Below, piece after piece: positions 1-5,786 of a stretch of 9,434 nt of DNA (its first letter is position 1; every line of letters begins with the position of its first letter). Source of the stretch: Gammaproteobacteria bacterium (GTDB lineage Bacteria; Pseudomonadota; Gammaproteobacteria; SZUA-229); the NCBI GenBank assembly GCA_029880105.1, contig JAOUPA010000074.1, positions 1 through 9,434 on the forward strand, given 5' to 3'. A model generated the notes under the pieces. That model worked only from the letters and a program-made list of their open reading frames with translations, did no database searches and was not told where the DNA came from. Made by a program: the position numbers and the translations under genes.

Positions 1-365
1 TACCCTACAGGGCAATTAAAATTGCCCTGATGCCGCCTGATCGCGTTGAACTTCGCAAGCGTATTGAGGAACGATTTGACGCCATGCTGGTCGAAGGTCT
101 GATCGATGAAGTACGTTCACTCTATGAAAGGGGTGATTTATCGCTGGATACGCCTTCGATGAGGGCAGTGGGCTATCGCCAGGTCTGGCTCTATCTGGCG
201 GGGCAGTATGATTACGCTACCATGCGCGAAAAGGCCATAACAGCTACGGCACAACTGGCAAAAAGGCAGATGACCTGGCTACGTAGTGAGTCCGACTGTA
301 ATTTTATTGATCCCGAAACATTAAATGTTGAGAAAGTACTGAAAAGTCTGAAATTTTTACTATGA
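1..365 (+). CDS. miaA: tRNA dimethylallyltransferase MiaA, C-terminal part (5' end outside window)
   Basis: MiaA transfers a dimethylallyl group to N6 of A37 in tRNAs that read UNN codons, in the cytoplasm; the product is the precursor of ms2i6A. Only the last 120 residues are here. The reading frame is open from base 3, so the ATG at base 30 is an internal methionine: the preceding codons (PYRAIKIAL) match the family. Recognisable conserved blocks are the PPDRVELRKRIEERFDAML segment, the RGDL turn, the PSMRAVGYRQVW block and the QLAKRQMTWLR block near the end, all typical of the C-terminal half of the enzyme. The P-loop and catalytic N-terminal region lie outside the window. The stop is TGA at 363-365, 99 bases before hfq, the usual neighbour. 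In E. coli, hfq is partly transcribed from promoters inside miaA, which may also apply here but cannot be shown. Confidence 0.96.
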   Translation, partial: PYRAIKIALMPPDRVELRKRIEERFDAMLVEGLIDEVRSLYERGDLSLDTPSMRAVGYRQVWLYLAGQYDYATMREKAITATAQLAKRQMTWLRSESDCNFIDPETLNVEKVLKSLKFLL

Positions 366-439
366 TTAGTCTACGAATGCGTTTGCAGATTCTAGATCTG
401 AAATAAATGATAGAAAATCAACGACGTAGCCGATATTAA

Positions 440-456
440 AATAAAAATAACGGGAG
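440..456 (+). promoter_or_regulatory. hfq leader: (ARN)4 tract next to the Shine-Dalgarno, possible Hfq autoregulatory site
   Basis: Four consecutive A-R-N triplets (AAT AAA AAT AAC, 440-451) run directly into the Shine-Dalgarno GGGAG (452-456), eight bases before the hfq ATG at 465. A-R-N repeats are the known ligand of the distal face of Hfq, and E. coli Hfq is known to repress translation of its own mRNA through its 5' UTR. That this tract serves the same purpose here is inference; A-rich leaders also occur by chance. The Shine-Dalgarno itself is clear and supports the 465 start. Confidence 0.4.
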
Positions 457-464
457 CGGGAAAA

Positions 465-707
465 ATGTCAAAAGGGCATCACCTACAAGACCCTTACCTG
501 AATGCATTGCGCAAAGAACGGGTACCGGTTGCGATATATCTGGTCAACGGTATCAAACTGCAGGGGCAAGTCGAATCTTTTGATCAGTTTGCGGTGTTGT
601 TGAAAAATACCGTAACACAGATGGTCTATAAACACGCCATTTCAACCGTCGTTCCATCCAGACAGATCAAGTGGAGTGATGACACCGATAATGGTAACGA
701 TTACTAA
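465..707 (+). CDS. hfq: RNA chaperone Hfq
   Basis: Hfq is an Sm-like homohexamer that pairs small regulatory RNAs with mRNAs and influences their stability and translation. The 80-residue protein aligns almost throughout with the E. coli core: the N-terminal helix with Q8 and D9 (proximal-face U binding) followed by PYLNALRKERVP, the rim patch R16-K17-E18-R19 (RRER in E. coli), the Sm1 strands IYLVNGIKLQGQVESFDQF, and the Sm2 signature YKHAIS with the K-H pair. The C-terminal tail is short and acidic (ending DDTDNGNDY), much shorter than the roughly 30-residue extension of enteric Hfq, so the acidic-tip autoinhibition described for E. coli would rest on only about ten residues. The start is supported by GGGAG eight bases upstream. 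It lies downstream of miaA as in most gammaproteobacteria, but a terminator follows it. Confidence 0.98.
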   Translation: MSKGHHLQDPYLNALRKERVPVAIYLVNGIKLQGQVESFDQFAVLLKNTVTQMVYKHAISTVVPSRQIKWSDDTDNGNDY

Positions 708-740
708 AATATCCTAGTATAATCAGCCAAATTAACACTA

Positions 741-773
741 AGCAGCGGTCGCCAGAGGCGGCCGTTGTTGTTT
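741..773 (+). terminator. Rho-independent terminator downstream of hfq
   Basis: Bases 741-753 (agcagcggtcgcc) pair with 757-769 (ggcggccgttgtt) across a three-base AGA loop. All 13 positions pair, three of them as G-U wobbles (counting RNA), with a GC-rich core at 746-753/757-764. A T-rich stretch, partly inside the 3' arm, runs to 773 (TTGTTGTTT). It begins 34 bases after the hfq stop. The tail is interrupted by G, so termination may be partial. I infer that hfq mainly ends here and that hflX depends on readthrough or on its own promoter. Confidence 0.75.
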
Positions 774-797
774 CTGAAATTTATCTTTACTGGCCAA

Positions 798-825
798 TTG
801 ATCTATCTAACTGATTGTTTATCAA
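798..825 (+). promoter_or_regulatory. Weak candidate sigma-70 promoter for hflX
   Basis: TTGATC (798-803, four of six consensus bases) and TATCAA (820-825, four of six) are separated by 16 bases and would start transcription about 30 bases before the hflX ATG. The main reason to look here is the strong hairpin just upstream, which would otherwise cut hflX off. The match is poor and AT-rich DNA gives such hits by chance. Confidence 0.2.
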
Positions 826-861
826 TGAGAAATATTATTACTGTAAGAACTGAAGTAACCT

Positions 862-2142
862 ATGTTTGATCGTGCTGATGTAGGTGAACGTGCCATCCTC
901 GTGCACATGGATATTCTGGATGAGATTCACAGGGAAGATCTCGATGAGTTTAAAGAGCTGGTAACTTCTGCGGGCGCTGAAATTATTGATGTTGTCACTA
1001 CCAGGCGCAATAAACCCGAAGTGAAATACTTTGTTGGCAGTGGTAAGGCCAGCGAGATTGCACAACTGGTGAAACAACACGAAGCTGAAATAGTCTTATT
1101 TAATCATTCGCTTACGCCATCGCAGGAGCGTAATCTGGAAAAAATACTGGAGTGCAGGGTACTGGACCGAACTGGCCTGATTCTGGACATCTTTGCCCAG
1201 CGTGCTCGTTCTTTTGAAGGTAAATTGCAGGTTGAACTGGCGCAGCTGAAGCACATGATGACCCGTCTGGTTCGGGGCTGGACCCACCTTGAGCGTCAGA
1301 AGGGGGGTATCGGGCTCAGGGGGCCGGGTGAGACCCAGCTCGAAACTGACCGTCGCCTGCTCGGACAACGAGTTAAGCAGATCAACAAACGTCTGGAAAA
1401 AGTGCGTAAACAGCGTGAACAGGGCCGGCAATCTCGTCAAAAAGCCGAAATTCCAACTGTTTCACTGGTGGGTTATACCAATGCAGGGAAGTCGACACTA
1501 TTCAACCACCTTGCCGACGACAATGTGTATGTACAGGATCAGTTGTTCGCTACCCTTGATCCCACACTACGCCGTGTTGATTTATCTGGTGATGTCAGTG
1601 TTATTCTGGCCGATACCGTAGGATTTATCAGGCATCTACCCCACGATCTGGTCGAAGCATTTCGCTCCACCTTGCAAGAGACAACAGATGCCCAGTTATT
1701 ACTCCATGTTATTGATTCAGCAGATGATAATCGTGATGGTAATATCGAAGAAGTCGAATCGGTATTGAGCCAGATTGGTGCTGATAATGTCTACCTGATC
1801 CAGGTGATGAACAAAATTGATCAGTCCGGTGCCGAACCGCGCATCGATTATCGTGACGATGGCACGGTTAAACGTGTCTGGGTGTCGGCGCATACTGGTG
1901 AAGGTATTGATTTACTTAAAGAAATACTGGTTGATTATTTCCGTGAGCAGGTCATCTCTGGCGAAGTCTGTTTGCAGCCAACGCAGGGCAGAATTCGTGC
2001 CCAGCTATTTGCGCTCGATGTGGTGCGATCCGAAAGCATCGATGAAGAGGGCTGTTTTCATCTCAATATCAGAATGTCTGCACGTGATTATCATCAGCTG
2101 TTACAGCGGGAAGGGCTGCCGGAAAACTGGCTTCGAGCTTAA
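862..2142 (+). CDS. hflX: GTPase HflX (ribosome-splitting / rescue factor)
   Basis: HflX is an Obg-HflX family GTPase that binds the 50S subunit and, in E. coli, splits stalled ribosomes under stress. The 426-residue protein has the full family layout. The HflX N-terminal domain is at about 1-115, with YFVGSGK at 56-62. A helical linker follows, with the family signature GGIGLRGPGETQLETDRR (148-165) and the basic coiled coil to about 192. The G domain is at about 198-360: P-loop GYTNAGKST (204-212), switch I around FATLDPT (229-235), G3 DTVGF (251-255), G4 NKID (317-320) and G5 around SAHTGEG (342-348). A short C-terminal domain ends in ENWLRA. The start MFDRADVGERA lines up with the E. coli N-terminus; the Shine-Dalgarno is weak (GAAG at 852-855). 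In E. coli it is cotranscribed with hfq and hflKC; here a hairpin precedes it and a 169-base gap follows. Confidence 0.97.
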   Translation: MFDRADVGERAILVHMDILDEIHREDLDEFKELVTSAGAEIIDVVTTRRNKPEVKYFVGSGKASEIAQLVKQHEAEIVLFNHSLTPSQERNLEKILECRVLDRTGLILDIFAQRARSFEGKLQVELAQLKHMMTRLVRGWTHLERQKGGIGLRGPGETQLETDRRLLGQRVKQINKRLEKVRKQREQGRQSRQKAEIPTVSLVGYTNAGKSTLFNHLADDNVYVQDQLFATLDPTLRRVDLSGDVSVILADTVGFIRHLPHDLVEAFRSTLQETTDAQLLLHVIDSADDNRDGNIEEVESVLSQIGADNVYLIQVMNKIDQSGAEPRIDYRDDGTVKRVWVSAHTGEGIDLLKEILVDYFREQVISGEVCLQPTQGRIRAQLFALDVVRSESIDEEGCFHLNIRMSARDYHQLLQREGLPENWLRA

Positions 2143-2192
2143 ACACGACCTAAAAACTGAACCAAACCCCGAAAGACTGAACTAAAACCTAA

Positions 2193-2222
2193 CTTAGCTT
2201 GCGGGGGGAGACTAAGCCCCCT
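2193..2222 (+). other. G-tract/C-tract hairpin in the hflX-hflK intergenic region
   Basis: A run of six G (2203-2208) can pair with CCCCC (2217-2221) around an eight-base loop. The overlapping CTTAG (2193-2197) and CTAAG (2212-2216) can form an alternative five-base-pair stem that would place the G run in its loop, so the two foldings exclude each other sterically. The hairpin is not followed by a T run, which makes a standard intrinsic terminator unlikely. Just upstream, two imperfect 20-base units (2143-2162 and 2163-2182) share AACTGAAC-like ends. Function unknown; it may be only a short stem of no consequence. Confidence 0.3.
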
Positions 2223-2237
2223 AAAATGCGGTCTGTT

Positions 2238-2267
2238 TTGGCAAAAATTCTTGTGGCGACATATTCC
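2238..2267 (+). promoter_or_regulatory. Weak candidate sigma-70 promoter for the hflK operon
   Basis: TTGGCA (2238-2243, five of six) is followed after 18 bases by TATTCC (2262-2267, three of six). It would give a leader of about 40 bases before hflK. The -35 is good and the -10 is poor. The 169-base gap after hflX makes a promoter here reasonable but does not prove it. Confidence 0.2.
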
Positions 2268-2311
2268 GTAACAAGAGGCAGCCTTCCCGAATACGAATTA
2301 GGAGTTAATCC

Positions 2312-3469
2312 ATGGCCTGGAATGAACCTGGCAGTAACGGTAACAAAGATCCCTGGGGCGGCGGTAATCGCGGCAATAATCAGGGCCCGCCGGATCTCGA
2401 TGAGATTCTGGCCAATCTACAGAAAAAATTCAGTGGTCTGTTCGGTGGTGGCAGTAGTTCATCTGCTTCCAGTTCTGGTGGTGGACTGGGCATGGGGCTG
2501 GTCATTGCCCTGATTCTCGGGCTCTGGGCTGCAACTGGTTTCTATAAAGTGGAAGAAGCCGAGCGTGGTGTCGTCCTGCGTTTTGGTGCGCACGTTGCAA
2601 CCACTGAAAAAGGTTTGCACTGGCACTGGCCAGCACCGATTGAATCGGTTGAAAAGGTTAATGTCGCTGAGCGTCGCCAGATTCCTTATAAGGCTACCGT
2701 GCTGACCCAGGATGAAAATATTATCGACCTGCAAGGAACCTTGCAGTACAAAATTGATAATGCAGAAAAATACCTGTTCAATGTCAGGAACCCTGAAATG
2801 TCGCTTAATCACGCGATTGAGAGTGCAATCAGGCTTTCTGCTGGTCAAAGTAAAATGGATTTCATTATCACCGAAGGCCGAAATGAAATTGCCTTCAGAA
2901 TTCAACGCACCGTGCAGGATATTGTTGATCAGTACGGTACTGGCATTTCTGTGATCGAGGTGAACATTCAGGACGTGACTCCACCACAACCTGTACGTCA
3001 GGCATTCCAGGACGTGATTCAGGCACGTGAAGATAAACAGCGGGCTATCAACGAAGCCGAGGCTTATCGTAACGAAGTATTGCCGAAGGCACGTGGTGCT
3101 GCCGCCCGTATTCTGGAGGAGGCCGATGCTTACGAAAAAGAAGTGGTAGCAAAGGCAGAAGGTGAGGCCGAGCGCTTTAATAAATTGCTGACAGAATATA
3201 GCAAGGCACCACAGATTACGCGTGATCGACTCTATCTGGATATGATGGAATCGGTATTAAATAACAGTTCAAAAGTGATGGTCGATGTTAAAGGCGGTAA
3301 TAACCTGCTTTACCTGCCGCTTGATAAATTAATGTCACGTGGTGGTGCTGATAAAGCTCCGAGTGCGGCTAACTTAACCGATACACAGCAACGTGAACTT
3401 TTGCAGGAAGTTACCAGACTGCGAAATCAGCAGGCACAGGGTAGTTCACGTTCAAGAGAGGTTCGATAA
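2312..3469 (+). CDS. hflK: FtsH protease modulator HflK (SPFH-domain membrane protein)
   Basis: HflK forms with HflC a large hetero-oligomeric cage in the inner membrane that surrounds FtsH hexamers and modulates their degradation of membrane proteins. The 385-residue protein starts with a cytoplasmic Gly/Asn-rich N-terminus (MAWNEPGSNG..., typical of the family), then DLDEILANLQKKF (28-40) and a Gly/Ser low-complexity stretch (45-61). One transmembrane helix spans about 60-78, and a periplasmic SPFH/band 7 domain follows (about 79-240, beginning YKVEEAERGVVLRFG). Then comes a long Ala/Glu-rich coiled coil (about 236-292, with AEAYRNEVLPKARGAAARILEEA) and the conserved ITRDRLYLDMMESVL and LLYLPLDKL segments. 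The C-terminal tail is polar. The start is supported by AGGAG (2300-2304) seven bases upstream. The stop TAA abuts the hflC ATG. Confidence 0.97.
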   Translation: MAWNEPGSNGNKDPWGGGNRGNNQGPPDLDEILANLQKKFSGLFGGGSSSSASSSGGGLGMGLVIALILGLWAATGFYKVEEAERGVVLRFGAHVATTEKGLHWHWPAPIESVEKVNVAERRQIPYKATVLTQDENIIDLQGTLQYKIDNAEKYLFNVRNPEMSLNHAIESAIRLSAGQSKMDFIITEGRNEIAFRIQRTVQDIVDQYGTGISVIEVNIQDVTPPQPVRQAFQDVIQAREDKQRAINEAEAYRNEVLPKARGAAARILEEADAYEKEVVAKAEGEAERFNKLLTEYSKAPQITRDRLYLDMMESVLNNSSKVMVDVKGGNNLLYLPLDKLMSRGGADKAPSAANLTDTQQRELLQEVTRLRNQQAQGSSRSREVR

Positions 3470-4333
3470 ATGTCTAATATATTAAAAATATTCGTACCGG
3501 TCTTTTTCCTGATCCTCTGGATGAGTGTATTTTTTGTTGACGAAAGGCAGAAGGCCATTCTGTTTAAATTTGGTGAAATTATCGGTTCAGACTATGAGCC
3601 GGGTTTGCAGTGGAAGTTGCCTTACCCCTTCAATGAAGTCAAAAAATTCGATGACCGTATTTTGACAATTGATGCCAGACCCAGCAGTTTTTCTACTATC
3701 GAGCAGAAGTACCTGATCGTTGATTCTTATGTCAAATGGCGTATTCGTGATGTGGAAGAGTACTATAAAGCCACCAATGGTATTGAAGCCAATGCGGGTG
3801 ACTTATTGTACGAAGTGATCAATAAAGGCCTGCGTGATGAATTTGGTAAACGCACCATTCAGGAGGTAGTGGCTGGTGATCGTACCGACATTATGAAACT
3901 GATGACCGAAGAGGCCGCTAAAAAAGCAGAAACACTTGGAATTGAAGTTGTTGATGTGCGCATCAAGAAAATTGAACTGCCACCAGAGGTGAGTAACTCT
4001 GTATATAACCGTATGCGTACAGGTCGAGAGCTGGTGGCACGTGACCTGCGTTCAAAAGGTGCTGAGGCATCAGAGCGTATTCGTGCGGATGCAGATCGCC
4101 AGAGCAGTGTGACACTGGCAGAGGCTTATCGAGATTCAGAAATCACTCGTGGTAGTGGTGATGCGCAGGCTACTGAGATTTATGCCGGGGCCTTTGGCAA
4201 GAATCCAGAGTTTTATAAATTCTATCGCAGTTTGAATGCATACAAAGCTAACTTCTCAAATAGCGGCGATGTGATTCTGCTTGAACCGGATTCTGAGTAC
4301 TTTAAGTACTTTAAAAATCCAGCTAAAAAATAA
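3470..4333 (+). CDS. hflC: FtsH protease modulator HflC (SPFH-domain membrane protein)
   Basis: HflC is the partner of HflK in the FtsH-HflKC complex. The 287 residues comprise an N-terminal signal-anchor helix (about 6-23, ILKIFVPVFFLILWMSVFFV), an SPFH domain (about 24-190, beginning VDERQKAILFKFG with GLQWKLPYPFNEV and FDDRILTIDARP), an Ala/Glu/Arg-rich helical region (about 186-240: RSKGAEASERIRADADRQ, LAEAYRDSE) and the conserved FYKFYRSLNAYK end. E. coli HflC is longer, about 330 residues; this shorter form is like those of many non-enteric gammaproteobacteria. No base separates the hflK stop from this ATG (TAAATG), and the Shine-Dalgarno AGAGAGG (3455-3461) lies inside hflK, which suggests coupled translation and balanced subunit levels. 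Confidence 0.97.
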   Translation: MSNILKIFVPVFFLILWMSVFFVDERQKAILFKFGEIIGSDYEPGLQWKLPYPFNEVKKFDDRILTIDARPSSFSTIEQKYLIVDSYVKWRIRDVEEYYKATNGIEANAGDLLYEVINKGLRDEFGKRTIQEVVAGDRTDIMKLMTEEAAKKAETLGIEVVDVRIKKIELPPEVSNSVYNRMRTGRELVARDLRSKGAEASERIRADADRQSSVTLAEAYRDSEITRGSGDAQATEIYAGAFGKNPEFYKFYRSLNAYKANFSNSGDVILLEPDSEYFKYFKNPAKK

Positions 4334-4353
4334 TACAGAGAAATAGACGCATA

Positions 4354-4539
4354 ATGTGGGACGATTTTATTCGTGCGATTGCGCTGGTGCTGGTGATTGA
4401 AGGCATGATGCCATTCTTGAGCCCTGATGGCTGGCGACAGGCGATGTTGCAGGCATCACGTTTCTCGGATACAACATTAAGAAAAATTGGTTTCGCTAGT
4501 ATGATGATTGGTGTACTGGTCCTGTATTTGAATCACTAG
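4354..4539 (+). CDS. DUF2065 family small inner-membrane protein (YjeT-like)
   Basis: This 61-residue protein resembles E. coli YjeT (DUF2065), whose function is not established. It has two predicted membrane helices: the first at about 6-21 (IRAIALVLVIEGMMPFL), with the family hallmark A-L-V-L-V-I-E-G followed by P-x-L-x-P and a Trp (W27); and the second at about 44-59 (IGFASMMIGVLVLYL). A short polar loop between them holds the conserved L-R-K-I-G element. It lies 20 bases after hflC and 30 bases before hisZ, in the position usual for the family, so it is presumably cotranscribed. A link to the FtsH-HflKC complex is suggested only by this neighbourhood. The Shine-Dalgarno is weak (AGAGA, 4337-4341). 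Confidence 0.9.
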   Translation: MWDDFIRAIALVLVIEGMMPFLSPDGWRQAMLQASRFSDTTLRKIGFASMMIGVLVLYLNH

Positions 4540-4569
4540 AATTTCAAAAAATAATAACGGTATAGTTAG

Positions 4570-5751
4570 ATGACGAGTAAAGAACACTGGGTTCTTCCGC
4601 AGGGGATTGAAGAGGCGCTACCAGAGCATGCAGCACGTCTGGAAGTCCTTCGCCGTGATTTACTCAATCTTTATGCGACCTGGGGTTATGAGCTGGTCAT
4701 TCCACCGTTTATTGATCACATTGAATCCCTGTTGACGGGCACAGGCCATGATCTTGATCTGCAGACTTTTAAGCTGGTCGATCAGGTTAGTGGTCGTACA
4801 CTGGGAGTACGTGCCGACATGACGCCACAGGTGGCGCGTATTGATGCGCACCAGTTGAAGCGTGAAGTGCCAACGCGTCTGTGTTATATCGGTACCGTGT
4901 TACATGCGCGTCCGGATAGCTTTGGAGGCAGTCGTAGCCCGTTGCAGGTTGGCGCTGAGTTGTACGGTCATGCAGGCGTTGAGTCTGATGTGGAGATACT
5001 TGGTCTGATGTTAAATACCTTCTCCGTTGCTGGCGTGAAAAATGTTTTTGTCGATATCGGCAATGTTGATATTTTCAAAGGCCTGGCAAAACAGGCAAAA
5101 ATCGACCAGGACACCGAAGCGCGCCTGTTCGAAATGCTGCAACGTAAGGCAGTGCCTGAAATTGAGGCATTGTTGAATGAGCTGAAGCTTGATAAAGATG
5201 TGCACGAGATGCTGGCAGCGCTGGCTGAACTTAACGGCGATGTTGGTGTGCTAGAAACTGCTCGTAAAAAACTCGCCAAAGCCGATGCCAATGTACACGC
5301 TGCGATTAATTACCTGCAAAAAACGGCAGATGCCATCATGGCCCGTTTTGATAATATTGGTTTTAATTTTGACCTTGCTGAATTACACGGGTATCACTAC
5401 CAGACGGGTGTGGTATTTGCGGCTTTTGTGCCAGGTTCAGGTGAGGCAATTGCGCGTGGTGGTCGCTATGATGATATTGGCCAGATTTTTGGTCGTGCGC
5501 GTGCGGCTACGGGTTTTAGTACCGATCTGAAATTGCTGGATAATCTAACAACACGCCAGTTTGAAACACCGAAGCGTGTATTTGCACCGGCAGAAAAAAA
5601 TCCGGCATTACAGTGTAAAATAAATGAACTTCGTTCACAGGGTGTATGCGTTGTTGAACAACTAGTGGGACAAACAGGTGATGCTGTCGCTATGCAATGC
5701 AACCAGAGTTTAAAACTGGTTGATGGGCAGTGGCAGGTCGTTAATCTTTAA
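4570..5751 (+). CDS. hisZ: ATP phosphoribosyltransferase regulatory subunit HisZ
   Basis: HisZ is a catalytically inactive paralogue of histidyl-tRNA synthetase that pairs with the short form of HisG to make the first, histidine-inhibited enzyme of histidine biosynthesis. The 393-residue protein shows the class II synthetase-like core: WGYELVIPPFIDHIESLL (38-55), the RADMTPQVARIDA block (81-93), a motif-2-like RLCYIGTVLHARPDSFGGSRSPLQVGAELYG region (103-133) and GGRYDDIG (297-304). After about residue 330 only some 60 residues remain, so the full HisRS anticodon-binding domain is lacking. The motif-2 region also departs from HisRS, which separates it from HisS. The Shine-Dalgarno is poor, which together with a 30-base gap suggests expression from the hflKC unit. 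The hisZ-purA pairing is common in non-enteric gammaproteobacteria. hisG is not in the window; a short HisG elsewhere is predicted. Confidence 0.94.
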   Translation: MTSKEHWVLPQGIEEALPEHAARLEVLRRDLLNLYATWGYELVIPPFIDHIESLLTGTGHDLDLQTFKLVDQVSGRTLGVRADMTPQVARIDAHQLKREVPTRLCYIGTVLHARPDSFGGSRSPLQVGAELYGHAGVESDVEILGLMLNTFSVAGVKNVFVDIGNVDIFKGLAKQAKIDQDTEARLFEMLQRKAVPEIEALLNELKLDKDVHEMLAALAELNGDVGVLETARKKLAKADANVHAAINYLQKTADAIMARFDNIGFNFDLAELHGYHYQTGVVFAAFVPGSGEAIARGGRYDDIGQIFGRARAATGFSTDLKLLDNLTTRQFETPKRVFAPAEKNPALQCKINELRSQGVCVVEQLVGQTGDAVAMQCNQSLKLVDGQWQVVNL

Positions 5752-5786
5752 TCAAATTCCAAGTAATTACTAAAGGGTTTTAAACC

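Noticed and set aside
30..365. ATG at base 30 as the start of a short 111-residue gene
   Set aside because: The frame is open to the left edge and the residues before it match MiaA; this is an internal methionine of a truncated gene.
383..411. Sigma-70 promoter between miaA and hfq (TTGCAG ... AATGAT)
   Set aside because: Only three of six bases match at -35 and four of six at -10; too weak to list in AT-rich DNA.
1096..1440. Antisense and off-frame open frames inside hflX
   Set aside because: They lie wholly within hflX, show no family features and are explained by the codon pattern of the real gene.
2203..2222. Intrinsic terminator after hflX
   Set aside because: The GGGGG/CCCCC stem is followed by TAAAATGCGG, with no T run.
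2238..2256. Sigma-54 promoter (TTGGCA ... TTGT) before hflK
   Set aside because: The GG and GC elements are not at the required spacing; the GC of the -12 element is absent.
2199..2513. Plus-strand open frame spanning the hflX-hflK gap
   Set aside because: It runs into hflK in another frame, has no Shine-Dalgarno and no recognisable protein features; the hflK start is well supported.
2459..2989. 176-codon minus-strand open frame inside hflK
   Set aside because: It overlaps a fully conserved SPFH protein; the translation is low in recognisable features and is a shadow.
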